Positions 54,031 to 64,000 of a stretch of DNA of 64,000 nucleotides are shown here, one piece after another. Under the pieces are notes generated by a model. That model saw nothing but the letters and a program-made list of their open reading frames with translations. It was not told where the DNA came from and did no database searches. Every line of letters begins with the position of its first letter. Positions within the stretch are counted from its first letter, which is position 1. The position numbers and the translations under genes were made by a program. This DNA is from Pratylenchus scribneri (Eukaryota > Nematoda > Chromadorea > Rhabditida > Pratylenchidae): positions 310,001 through 374,000 of the forward strand of contig JAQSEB010000023.1 in the NCBI GenBank assembly GCA_030063045.1, in the 5' to 3' direction.

Positions 54031-55500
54031 TTTATTGATTTTATAAAGGATGGAATTTTAATGGGACTAATATTTTGTCGAAGGGTCAGTGAATGAGAAT
54101 GAGAATGCTCATATTCATATATTTATACCCTTCCACCCTTTCCTGTTTCCTCGGCTCTTTCTTAAGGGTCAACCCGACCTATTCAGTATTTGCTTATAAT
54201 TCAAAAGAAATACCCATTCCTCCATTTGCTGTTCATCCAAAGCCACCATATTTGTTTTGCTCATTGTCCCGTTGAATTGATGAGAATTTAAATTGAGATT
54301 TTAATCACTTCTAAATTAAACTTTATGTATGTGAATAAATAAGGTCAGCTGACATTTGCGAATCCAACACTTGCGCATGAAATTGTCTGATACCGAAGGT
54401 GATAAGGCTGGTATTTAATTGATTATAGCATTTTATTAAGCATAATATTAGCTACAAAATTACATTAAAAGCATTCACCAATGTTGAAACTTCATCGAGC
54501 TATGGTCCAAATACCTTCGTTTTAACTGGATTTGTTTTCTGCTTGTTTTTTTTTTTGCCATAACTGAGTGAATATTCAACATTGGCCAATAATGCCTTTT
54601 GATATTATTTTGCAGCTAATTTTATACCTTAGTAAAATGCTATAAACAATTAAACCCCAACTTTAACCACCAACGGGACCCGATCATTTCGTTCGCAAGT
54701 GTCAGGTACGCAAATGTCGTAATACGAGATAAGAAATTGGATTTTATGTAGAGTGCTTATTTAGGTTTATTAATAAAAATAAGTCAATCCTATCCTCCCT
54801 AGTTGAGAAGCGAAATGCGAATTTTTTGTGCTTTGGAAAATAACGAAATACGAAACGAAATCAAAAATCGATGAAAATGAAAAATGATATAGATTATAGA
54901 GAACATGGATAAAAAAAAGACTATGGTAGGCCAGAGATATAAAACATTTCGTTTTAATTAAAAATCAATACTCAAATATTAAATTTGCTTCTAATTCCAC
55001 TCATTTTGTTGTGCTGATGCTGATTGTTCTCTGACGGCTGATAAAGAATGGTTCTGTTCCTTTTTAAAGTCCCGTTTCCCACAATTAGGAATTTAGGTAT
55101 TGAAGCATTAAACTTTAAGCATTTTAGGATTAATTTAGTGTCATTTTATTAAAACATATTTTGGCCACGAAACAAAAATTTTCATTATGATTGCTAATCT
55201 ACTTTTGGCCATAGCTTCTGCTGAATTTCAAATCGTTCTGCTGATTTGTTATTACATCATTTTTCATCCTCCAACTCCAACCTCCATCGAATATTGGGAA
55301 AAAGCTTCATTCCTTTTTACAGAGATAATCAACATTTTTCTTTTATTCCAAATTTTACAATAATTTACATATTTTATTGAAACATTTTATGATAGAAATC
55401 GTTTTTAATTCGTAATAAATAAATAAATAAATAAAGCTTATTAAATATTAAGCGTAGGCCAATACATAGCTCTTCCCTCCAGCCTCCACCAATTCCAATG
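54031..55500. other. AT-rich spacer, no gene seen
   Basis: Contains a weak foldback pair: 'ggtatttaattgattatagcattttat' at about 54411 is mirrored by 'ataccttagtaaaatgctataa' at about 54626, with 'aatattcaacattggc' opposite 'caatgttgaaac'. This is possibly another MITE family (about 54400-54660). Nothing else is recognisable. Confidence 0.5.
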
Positions 55501-56154
55501 GCACTTATTCCGCTTCTTTCCATCCAACTTTCCCCTCATTCAATGCAGTGAAAGGCACAGCAGCATACGGCACTGTCAAGAGGCAAAAGGGCAAATGGGA
55601 TTTTGAGGAGGAGGAAAAGGGGGGAATGAAAGAATGCCCCGGCGGGGGGTCGAATCTGGGTTTTTTTGGACCATTCAGCAGAAGCAGCGGATGGGACAAG
55701 CAATTTCCCTCTTCCGGAAGAACCTCGGCTGCCACCCTACTGCCACTTTTTCCCACATGATGAAAAAAGGCCGCGAAGACACACATTAAAGCATTTTTTT
55801 ATAAGTGACTTTAGTGGAATTTGATGGACTTTTTGACCCTTTTCTGTATTTTCGGACTTGGTCTTGGTGGCTATCTTGGCCATCCCATTCCCATCCCTAG
55901 GGAACGATCCATCCATGTGCCATTTTGCTGCCATTTTCAATGGCCCAAAAACATCGATTATGGCAACAATGATGATGGCGGGGATATGGGGCCAATTGGC
56001 ATTTGAGAAGAAGAAGAGGCTGCTATGGAAATGTGGAGGCCAAAATCCTTTCTTTTTTCATGAAAACTCCAATTTTCATTGTTTAAGAATGACTTCCCAT
56101 TTGTTAGTCTTTCCTTTGTCAAAAATCAAAACATATGAGACAGTTAAGTCTGGG
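55501..56154. other. spacer with short open frames, no gene accepted
   Basis: Frames at 55548-55760 (+) and 55505-55786 (-) overlap on opposite strands. Neither has a clear start, splice sites or family features. Confidence 0.45.
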
Positions 56155-56470
56155 CCCTTTCTTTTGGCCATAGCCCAACAAGGAAGCAACCAATTTAGAA
56201 GGCGATATGCCATTTGAGAGCCCTAAATGTCCTCTAAAAAGTAGCTTTATAATTTATGTAAATTTCAAATGATTTGTAAATTAAAACAGCTTTTCCTTCA
56301 AAGATTCGGGTTTATAACACTCAAAAGGTCGAAAGCATGTAACTTTTTTAAATTCTGAATTTTATAAAATTTTAAAATAGCCACTCTGTAGAAGACACTT
56401 TTGGCTTTCAAATGGTATTATGCCTTCGCAAATTGGCAATTGCCTCGCTGAGTTATGGGCCAAAAACCGA
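56155..56470. mobile_element. family 1 foldback MITE, full copy
   Basis: Left arm 'ttcttttggccatagcccaa', right arm 'ggctttcaaatggtattatg' and 'cgctgagttatgggccaaaa'. Confidence 0.8.
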
Positions 56471-57118
56471 TGAGAACTCAATCAGCAATAGTTAATTATC
56501 CCCTAGCTCCCACTCCTACCCGCCAAGAATCAATCAAGTATTCCCTTCAATCCTCCCATTCTTCAAGAATCTGTCCCTTCATTCTTCCCAAAATTAGCGA
56601 TCATTAACACTTTTACCCCTCGGGGTCTAACAGAAAACACACACACTAATAAATCATTAAATAATGAGAAATGGAGGAAGAACAAATGCCTTAAAAAATA
56701 CCTTAAAACCTTTTTGGTCCTAAAGGCATATATCTTTTTTAATGCTAAGAATTTATTAAATTTAATAAGGCAAGTTTGTAGAGGACAAATTTTAGGATTT
56801 TAAATGGTATATCGCCTACCGGAATTGATAATTGCCTCTTTGAGTTAATGGCCAAAATCCGATGTAGGTACTCATCAGTCTTCCAGCCCTATCCGTCAAG
56901 AATTCCTTCCCCCATGCTTCCCAAAATTACCGATCATTAGCACTTTTACCCCTCGGGGGCCACCGACACATTTCACACACTCAATCATTAAAAGAATTGG
57001 GGAAATTTAGGGAGATGAGGGAAGAACAAATGACTTAAAGCCCCCTTTTGGTCCTTTCACCAACCACCAAAAATCGGAAGCATTTTTAGCCACAACAAAG
57101 CTCATTTTTCACGGGCCA
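56471..57118. repeat. duplicated segment containing a family 1 right arm
   Basis: 'cccaaaattagcgatcatta' + 'acacttttacccctcggggt' at about 56588 recurs at about 56929 ('cccaaaattaccgatcatta'). The second copy follows a family 1 right arm at 56690-56865. The unit is therefore about 340 bp: a right arm plus adjacent spacer, duplicated in tandem. Confidence 0.7.
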
Positions 57119-57329
57119 ACAGAGTGGTTGGGGGTGGGGTGGGCAGCAGTCGGCTAACATTGAATTCGTTTTTTTCGGCTTGGAATATATTTTCTTCCCC
57201 TCCATTGACTTCCTCCGCCTTTCTGCCTCATTTCCAACTCATTCATTCCATTCATTTTGTCCAGTCAAAACAGCAACAAAAACAAAATAACTTTAATAAG
57301 TACAACATCGGTCGATTAAGTACCTTTGC

Positions 57330-57640
57330 TATTCTTTTGGCCATAACTTAACAAGGAAGAAACCAATTTTGGAAGACGATATGCCATTTTAAAGCCCTAA
57401 ATGTCCTCTAAAAAGTGTCTAAACGAAATTTTTGAGAATTTAAAAAATTTTGTAAAAAAAGGCAGCTTTTCCTCACAATTCAGAAAATTCGAGTTTATTA
57501 CACTCGAAGACATAAAACTTCCTTTGAAGTATAATTATCTAAATTAAAATTGTCAATTTTATAAAAGATATTTAGGGCTTTCGAATGGCATATCGCCTTC
57601 TCAAATCAGTTATTGCCTCGTTGAGATATTTGCCAAAAAA
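57330..57640. mobile_element. family 1 foldback MITE, full copy
   Basis: Left arm 'attcttttggccataactta', right arm 'cgaatggcatatcgccttct'. Confidence 0.8.
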
Positions 57641-57679
57641 TTTCCTAGGATTCGATCGACAGTACCCATTTTCTTCTAC

Positions 57680-57995
57680 TAGGGTCTTTTGGTCATATCT
57701 CAACAAGGAAGCAACGAATTTAGAAATGGAATATGCTATTCGAAAGCACTAAATCTCCTCTATAAAGTGGCTTAATATATTTTTAAAAATGTAAAAAAAT
57801 TTGTAAAAAAGACAGCTTTTCTTCCAAAAAATTCCGATATACTAGACTCAAAGGTCAAAGGCATATAACTTTTTTTGAAGCTTAATTCATGAAATTTAAA
57901 TAAGCCAAATTATTGATGGCACTTTAGGCTTTCAAAAATTATATAGCCTTCCAGAATTGGCTATTTCCTCGTTGAGCTATGGGCCAAAATCCGAT
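57680..57995. mobile_element. family 1 foldback MITE, full copy
   Basis: Left arm 'tcttttggtcatatctcaac', right arm 'cgttgagctatgggccaaaa'. Confidence 0.78.
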
Positions 57996-58189
57996 GCAGC
58001 TACTCATCAATCGGCAGTATCCAAATTATCTTCTTATCCAAGTACAACGAGCATATATTGTTAATCCATTTTTGGCGCAAAATTTTTTTTTCATTGGTTC
58101 TTTCCAGTTATTTCCATCTGCATTCATCCCATTCATTTTGTTGCTGTCAAAAAAAAACAATAAAAAACACAACTCCAAGCCCAATTTGC

Positions 58190-58536
58190 CGCCGGGGTCA
58201 ACTGGCGCCCTCTTTAATATATCATCAAGGATTGTGCCAATTTTGATAATTTTGTTATCAAATTAAAGAGCAGATTTTTGGCTATCAAATAATATTAATT
58301 TTTATTGAAATTGGTTCAGAAATATTGAAGTTATGACCAAAAAACCATTTAAAATTACCTTTACTATAGATTGGCGAAATTGTCCGTTCTTTTGGGCCAC
58401 AACTTCATCAATTCTGAACCAATTTAAATAAATTTAATATTATTTGATAGCCAAAAGTTTGCTCTTTAATTTGATACTAAAATCATTAAAAATAGTTCAG
58501 TCCTTGATGAGTTATTTTAAACGGCGTTAAGTTGGG
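58190..58536. mobile_element. family 2 foldback MITE, full copy
   Basis: Arms 'gtcaactggcgccctcttta' and 'ttttaaacggcgttaagttg', inner mirrored 'tttttggctatcaaataata' and 'tatttgatagccaaaagttt'. Confidence 0.8.
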
Positions 58537-58974
58537 TCTTATATCCATTTAATTCATTTATTACAATTTGTCGCCGTCAAAAACAGCAAAAAAAACATAA
58601 TTCCAATTCCACCGGACATATTATTAATCCATTTTTGCCCGCCGGGAATTCTTCCATCCTCTCATTGAAAAAATGATAATAATTTTGGCCCTCGGCGAGT
58701 CCCCCACTCGACGGCACAAATTCCCTGGCCAATTATCCACTGCCATCCCAACCCCCTGTTGCATCTGGCCACATTGGCGCAGGCATTGGCATCCTCTTAC
58801 CCCAACATTTTGGGTTGTCATTTTCAGCCACATTCATTCAATGTAATGAAGGAAATGAATGGAGAGATTACACCTTTATTTGGGGCCCCATTTTCATGTC
58901 CGCCATCCCCTTTTCCCCGGCAAGGGATGTTTCAGTACCGCCGATTGTGCCATTTTCTAGATATAATTTAAAGA

Positions 58975-59235
58975 GAAAATTGCAAATCTTAAGAAGGAGG
59001 CGATACCATTTTAAAGCCAAAAGTGTCAACTACAATAAGGCAATTTTAAGTTTTTTTAAATTAATTTAAGCTTTAAAAATGTTGCCTTTGAGTCAAAAAT
59101 AAAAGTGGCTTTTTTGGTATTAATTTTCAAAAAATAAGTAAGCCACTTTTTAGAGGACATTTAGAGTTTTCGAATGCCATATCGCCTTCTAAAATTGGTT
59201 ATTTCCTTGTTGAGCTATGGCTAAAAGAATGGCTG
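58975..59235. mobile_element. family 1 foldback MITE, left end truncated
   Basis: The right arm is complete ('cttgttgagctatggctaaa'). The left arm starts only at 'aggcgataccattttaaagc'. Confidence 0.72.
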
Positions 59236-59444
59236 TTTCTCCATATCCGACATCGACATCCCCCTTTTCCTCTATTCGATGAATATTTTGTTTGGTTGAA
59301 TTTGATATTTTCTCAAAGCTAGTAATTTGATATTAGTCTGTAGCAACAAATTTCCCCAACATTCTACTTAAAAAGGAGAGATATTTTTAATTTACTCAAA
59401 ATGTATTAGAAATTCCAAAAAGATTGAACCGGTTCAAAAATTTA

Positions 59445-59935
59445 TCCTAGACCCATAAACCGTATTATCCAATCGATAAATATTGCCAAACGCATCAATT
59501 GACTATATATTGGCCGTTGGGTTTAACCAATTCTAACTTGGTTTTGAACCATTAAACCAAAATGGGTTTAAACGGTTTAATACCCTTTAATTGTTGACCA
59601 AACCAAAATGGGTTTAAACCGTTTAATACCCTTTAATTGTTGACCAAACCAAAATGGGTTTAAACCGTTTAATACCCTTTAATTTTTGACCAAACCAAAA
59701 TGGGTTTAAACCGTTTAATACCCTTTAATTTTTGACCAAACCAAAATGGGTTTAAACCGTTTAATACCCTTTAATTGTTGACCAAACCAAAATGGGTTTA
59801 AACCGTTTAATACCCTTTAATTGTTGACCAAACCAAAATGGGTTTAAACCGTTTAATACCCTTTAATTGTTGACCAAACCAAAATGGGTTTAAACCGTTT
59901 AATACCCTTTAATTGTTGACCAAACCATAAAAATT
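59445..59935 (-). mobile_element. family 4 element with a 46-bp array, about 8 units, inverted
   Basis: The unit here is 'ccaaaatgggtttaaaccgt' + 'ttaatacccttta..ttgacc'. Edge 'aaccaattctaacttggttt'. It lies immediately upstream of the unrecognised gene at 60014 and faces the copy at 60395-60850. Confidence 0.85.
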
Positions 59936-60013
59936 TTTTGATTTTTAGCAAATTAATAAAAATCCTTAAAAATGATCCAAATTGTAAATTATTGTTGATT
60001 GGCACAAAATGCC

Positions 60014-61095
60014 ATGCCGTTCTTTGCCCGATTTGGCCAACAATCCAAGCCATTGTCATTGAATTCATTGTTTGCCATTTTGACGACAATTTTTGTATTG
60101 AATTTTGTCCAAATAAACAACAAAATGGCAATTGCAAAATCGACGGCATCCACCGAAAGCGATTCATTGTTTCCATCTTCGGCACTTTTAGAATTGGCCA
60201 GTGGATTGTTGGGCAAAAACAGTGAACAAAATGGACAACAAGGAAAGCAATGGAAAGGACAAATTCAACGGAGAAGCAAATTTTTTGGCCAAAAAGATTC
60301 ATCAATAAATGCCGAAGGATTGGTAGGTTAAAATGGGGGATGAAATTATATATTTTAATTTGCCAAAAAAAAGAGGGGTTTCCCTTCATTCACAACCAAA
60401 TATACCCAAAATTGGATAGAGCTGGTCAAGATGGACGCATTGAATGGTATATAATTTGTTATGGTTTGGTCAACAATTAAAGGGTATTAAACGGTTTAAA
60501 CCCATTTTGGTTTGGTCAACAATTAAAGGGTATTAGACGGTTTAAACCCATTTTGGTTTGGTCAACAATTAAAGGGTATTAAACGGTTTAAACCCATTTT
60601 GGTTTGGTCAACAATTAAAGGGTATTAAACGGTTTAAACCCATTTTGGTTTGGTCAACAATTAAAGGGTATTAAACGGTTTAAACCCATTTTGGTTTGGT
60701 CAACAATTAAAGGGTATTAGACGGTTTAAACCCATTTTGGTTTATAGGTTCAAAACTAAATTAGAATTGGTTAAACCTAAGCAAAAATATAATTAAATTA
60801 TGCATCTTGATGAAATCTATCCGTTGGGTATAATTTGGTTTTCGGCAAATTAAATATTTCCCAATTGACAATTTGAAAAAAAAATTTTCAGTCAGCAGGA
60901 ATGGCCTCATTCTCCAGACAACCAAAAACACGTGATGAACAAGAGGCCGAATTGGAGGATGAACTCCGTGCCGAATTTGTTCGCATTTCCCTGAAGAATG
61001 ATCCGGATGGACAAAATGTGCGATTCCGGAAGAAAACATACAGTCAGTATTGGGTGAAAGGGGAATTAAAGGAAAAGGCGGAACCAACTTTTTGA
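60014..61095 (+). CDS. unrecognised protein with an N-terminal hydrophobic segment
   Basis: Two exons, 60014-60322 and 60892-61095, phase 0; 170 aa. The N-terminus MPFFARFGQQSKPLSLNSLF leads into a hydrophobic stretch of about 20 residues (AILTTIFVLNFVQI), a signal anchor or late signal peptide. Then come a Ser-rich segment, a basic patch (KGQIQRRSKFFGQK) and, in exon 2, a charged region (RDEQEAELEDELRAEFVRIS) ending KAEPTF. There is good codon structure across a GT..TTTCAG intron, but I know no family. The basic sites could be cleaved in a secreted precursor, which is speculation. Inverted 46-bp satellite elements sit just upstream and inside the intron. A further upstream exon is possible. 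Confidence 0.6.
60395..60850 (+). mobile_element. family 4 element with a 46-bp array, about 6 units
   Basis: Edges 'aaattggatagagctggtca' + 'agatggacgcattgaatgg' and 'actaaattagaattggttaa'. The units 'aattaaagggtattaaacgg' + 'tttaaacccattttggtttg' + 'gtcaac' are the exact reverse complement of those at 59445-59935. It lies in the intron of the 60014 gene. Confidence 0.88.
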
Positions 61096-61132
61096 GGGAA
61101 GGGGACAATTGAGCATCGCCGAGTAAATATAG

Positions 61133-61445
61133 TTCGCTTTTTTGGCCATAGCTTAATAACGAAGCAACCAATTCAGGAAGGTGATATACCATTGAAAAGC
61201 CCTAAATATTCTCAAAAAAGTGGCTTAACTAATTTTTTGTTAGATTAAAATAATTTGTAAAATATAAGCAGCTTTTCCTCAGAAGTCAAAAAATTCGGAT
61301 TTAATACATTTTAAAAGAATAATTTTATAAAAAGAAGATGAAATTCATGAAAATTTCCTGGTCACTTAGTTAAAAACACTTTGGTCTTGCCAAAGGTATA
61401 TCTCACGAATTGGTTGCTTTCTTATGAAGCTATGGCCAATAAATT
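61133..61445. mobile_element. family 1 foldback MITE, full copy
   Basis: Left arm 'ttttttggccatagcttaat', right arm 'tgccaaaggtatatctcacg' and 'atgaagctatggccaataaa'. Confidence 0.75.
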
Positions 61446-62795
61446 GCCCGGAGGCTCAATCGGCGCATCGGCAGTACTCAATTTTGTCTCCAACTGGGAG
61501 AAGGGTGGGGCCTGGCAATATTGACCACATTTTGAAGGGAGAGGGGGGAAAATAATGCAATTATGGTGCCTCAAAATAAAATAATAATGGGATTATAAAT
61601 GGGCTGGGTCGATTATGATGGGTTTGGATTGGACGGTTGCTTTGGATTTGTCCCCCATATTTTGGGCCGAGTGTTTTTGTTGCCAAAACAGGCGCCCCAT
61701 ATTCCCTTCTTCTTACACCTCGGCTGGAAGTCACAAAACCAAAAGGGGCCAATTCCGTCCGTCCAATGTGGCCAACAAATGCCTCCAATATCCCCCCTCA
61801 CAAATTCCCCCATAATTTGTCGCCTAATCGCGTGCCCCTCGCCGAAAAGGCCATCGCCATTTTTATGCCTTCCATTTTGCTTTCCACCTCCAAAGGTGAG
61901 AAGCCTCCCCTTTCCATTCCGCCATTTTCCCCTCCAACTTTTATGTGCACATTAATTCGCTTCTTCACTAAAACCACCATTGGCTAAAATGAATTAAGGC
62001 GCCCAAAGGGATCCGACCTGGGCCCAATGATGAGGTCGAGGAGGTCGAGGGGGCCGAATTGGCTTGGAGGGCGAATTAAAGGCGAAAAGGGGATGAGGAA
62101 GGGCAGCTCCCAAAGGGCACCCTTTTTCTCTTATATTTCCGCCCCTCTCATTGGCCATTTAATTTCGGGCGCAAATCGACTTTATTCCTTCCCATTGGCC
62201 TCTCCTTTCGAGATGATATTAATTCTCAAAATACTTTTGGGTGAAAGGAAGTTTTCGGGCCAAATCCAATTTCACATGAAAATTGGCCAAAACATTGTAC
62301 AAAAAAGGCCAATTTTCTTCCCTCCATTCTCCTTCCACATCCAATTCATGTCCAATTCATAATGTGGCCAAAAAATTTGGCCACAGGTCTGGTTAGGCCA
62401 AATGTTTGTGTTTGCCCATTGCCTTCCAAAATGTGCCATCCACACACACAAATTCCTTCCAATTTGTTTTCCCCAGCCCCCCTTTTCCTTGTTAATTTTC
62501 GTCATTTGATCCTCTTCCATCCGGCAATTTTAGTTCTCTTTAAAACCCCAATTCCCTCTCAAAATCATCTCTCTGGAAAATGCCCCCACATATTTATGGC
62601 CCCAAACCAATAATCCGTCACATTTTCCCCCTTTTACTTCAGCCAAATCCTCCCCTCTTCCGCCCGACGATGATTGATCTGATCACCGGGAGAGGGGCCT
62701 TTTGGCCAAATTCCCTCCTTCAACATAAATTGTCCACATTTTCCCCTTTCATAACTTTTTTTGTGTACTTTTTCACATATATCAATTCAAGAAGA
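61446..62795. other. spacer upstream of the Ly-6 gene, no gene accepted
   Basis: Pyrimidine-rich in parts, with several overlapping frames at 61560-62000 on both strands that lack any family signature. It probably includes the promoter of the gene starting near 62796. Confidence 0.5.
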
Positions 62796-63617
62796 ATGCA
62801 ATTCCCGTCAAATTCTAATTCAATTCATGAATTCACATTTGCCAATAATAGCACCAGAATATCCTCTTCCTCCCTTTTCCTACTTTGGATGATGATTTTC
62901 AGTGCTGAACAAAATTTGGTCATTGGTATGCCAGGCTTTGACCACCACGGTATTAGAGCAACCCAACTTGTCGCCGTTTATAATATCCAAGGAATGTCCC
63001 AATTTTGATGATTTTAGTATCAAATTTAAGAGCAGACTTTTGGCTATTAAATGATATTAATTTTATTTAAATTGGTTCAAAATTGGCTGAGTTTCGACCA
63101 AAAACCACTGGAAAGTTTATCAATCCGTAGTAAAAAAATATTTCGATAGTTTTTTCGGCACAACTCCATCAATTCTTAACCAATTTAAATAAAATTAATC
63201 TCATTTAAAAGCAAAAGTCTGCTTTTTAATTTGATACAAAAAATTAGTTAATTCCTTATTAGAGAAATATTATTATAAAACGGCGACAATCTAGGGGTGT
63301 ATCCTGCCAAAAAATGGGTGAAATAGTTCTAAAAATTATAATAATTTGGCCAATTATTATAAATAATTTCCCACAGCCACAATGCCTCGTCCTTTTGAAT
63401 GCTATTCTTGCATGTCATCCAGCTATCAAACCAAATGGGCCTTCCTCAAGGAAATGTATTTCGCCCCAAAGGTAAATTCTTGTCTTTTAGTATTTTTGCC
63501 ATTTTTTGAAGGCCTTTACCGATGCCTGCGATCAGTCAATTCAAAGGAGGAATCCAATTCCCACCGTCCTTTGTGCCTCTTTTTGTGTGTCAATGTTGGA
63601 ACCAAGTGTTGAAGCTG
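62796..63617 (+). CDS. ODR-2/HOT-like Ly-6 domain protein, 5' part (partial)
   Basis: Exons 62796-62925, 63377-63471, 63512-63617; the gene continues past the window, with the last exon ending in a phase 1 donor. Exon 1 ends in a hydrophobic stretch (SSSSLFLLWMMIFSA) that could be an internal signal peptide if translation starts at 62796; the same frame is open upstream, so the start is uncertain. The mature part begins PFECYSCMSSSYQTKWAFLK, then FTDACDQS and PTVLCASFCVSMLEPSVEAG. The CYSCMS start and cysteine spacing fit the nematode ODR-2/HOT group of GPI-anchored Ly-6 proteins, known for a role in olfactory neurons in C. elegans. The GPI signal would lie beyond the window. Confidence 0.75.
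62957..63290. mobile_element. family 2 foldback MITE in the Ly-6 gene intron
   Basis: Arms 'cccaacttgtcgccgtttat' and 'attataaaacggcgacaatc', inner 'agcagacttttggctattaa' mirrored by 'aaaagcaaaagtctgctttt'. It fills most of intron 1. Confidence 0.8.
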
Positions 63618-63715
63618 GTCAGTTTACAGAGGGAAAAAATGTTAAATTAATTCCGCCTGGTTTCTAATTGTAATTGTAAATTCTGCATATTTGTGCTTCA
63701 ACTCTAAATAATTAA

Positions 63716-64000
63716 GCCCGTTTTGTGTTTTCGCTTAGAATAATTCCGCCTGTTTTGTGTTTTCGCTTAGAATAATTCCGCATGTTTTGTGTTTTCGCTT
63801 AGAATAATTCAGCCTGTTTTGTGTTTTCGCTTAGAATAATTCCGCCTGTTTTGTGTTTTCGCTTAGAATAATTCCGCCTGTTTTGTGTTTTCGCTTGGAA
63901 TAATTCCGCCTGTTTTGTGTTTTCGCTTAGAATAATTCCGCCTGTTTTGTGTTTTCGCTTGGAATAATTCCGCCTGTTTTGTGTTTTCGCTTAGAATAAT
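63716..64000 (-). repeat. 32-bp minisatellite array, inverted, about 9 copies to window end
   Basis: The unit on this strand is 'ttttgtgttttcgcttagaa' + 'taattccgcctg', the exact reverse complement of the unit in the guanylate cyclase introns. The array runs off the window and lies in an intron of the Ly-6 gene. A lone half unit 'attccgcctggtttc' sits at about 63650. Confidence 0.95.

Noticed and set aside
61560..62000. Overlapping frames upstream of the Ly-6 gene as another receptor head or leader exon
   Set aside because: A short FGPS-like string occurs, but the surrounding residues do not match the ANF-receptor pattern and there is no phase 1 donor at the right place.

Overview
This is a eukaryotic window and almost certainly nematode. 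It has many short exons with GT..TTTCAG introns, a receptor guanylate cyclase of the natriuretic-peptide-receptor type that best fits nematode GCY-28, a Ly-6 protein of the ODR-2 type, an intron-containing tRNA-Thr, and AT-rich DNA packed with small foldback elements and minisatellites. A tylenchid or rhabditid worm is my guess; species cannot be told from the sequence.

Layout. 1-1044 (+): the last two exons of mitochondrial isoleucyl-tRNA synthetase. 3759-42709 (+): a receptor guanylate cyclase locus of about 39 kb. Its 3' trunk (30963-42709) encodes the rest of the ligand-binding domain, one membrane span, the kinase-homology domain and the cyclase. Upstream lie four separate cassettes: A 3759-7019, B 15059-17915, C 25150-26936, D 28690-30820. 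Each has its own signal peptide and membrane-distal ligand-binding lobe. All four stop at the same place in the domain, with a splice donor in the same phase (1), which matches the single trunk acceptor at 30963. Cassettes A-C have no trunk of their own. I read this as one gene with four alternative promoters and ligand-sensing heads on one signalling body; no transcript has been seen.

44407-48302 (-): Ku80 (14 exons, 634 aa), convergent with the cyclase. 48614-50684 (-): a PARL/ROM-5-type mitochondrial rhomboid protease (6 exons), 311 bp upstream of Ku80 on the same strand. 50850-53082: a 2.2-kb LTR element with two LTRs that I read as identical, a 5-bp target duplication and one unknown 448-aa reading frame without reverse transcriptase. 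53442-54030 (-): a small F-box-like gene. 60014-61095 (+): an unrecognised two-exon gene with an N-terminal hydrophobic segment. 62796 to the window end (+): an ODR-2-like Ly-6 gene, cut off by the window.

The rest is repeats. Four families of foldback (MITE-like) elements fill introns and spacers. Four kinds of minisatellite (32, 46, 22 and about 66 bp) form arrays inside introns, and some of these arrays clearly sit inside MITE copies. Between cassettes there are long pyrimidine-rich stretches in which I see no convincing gene.
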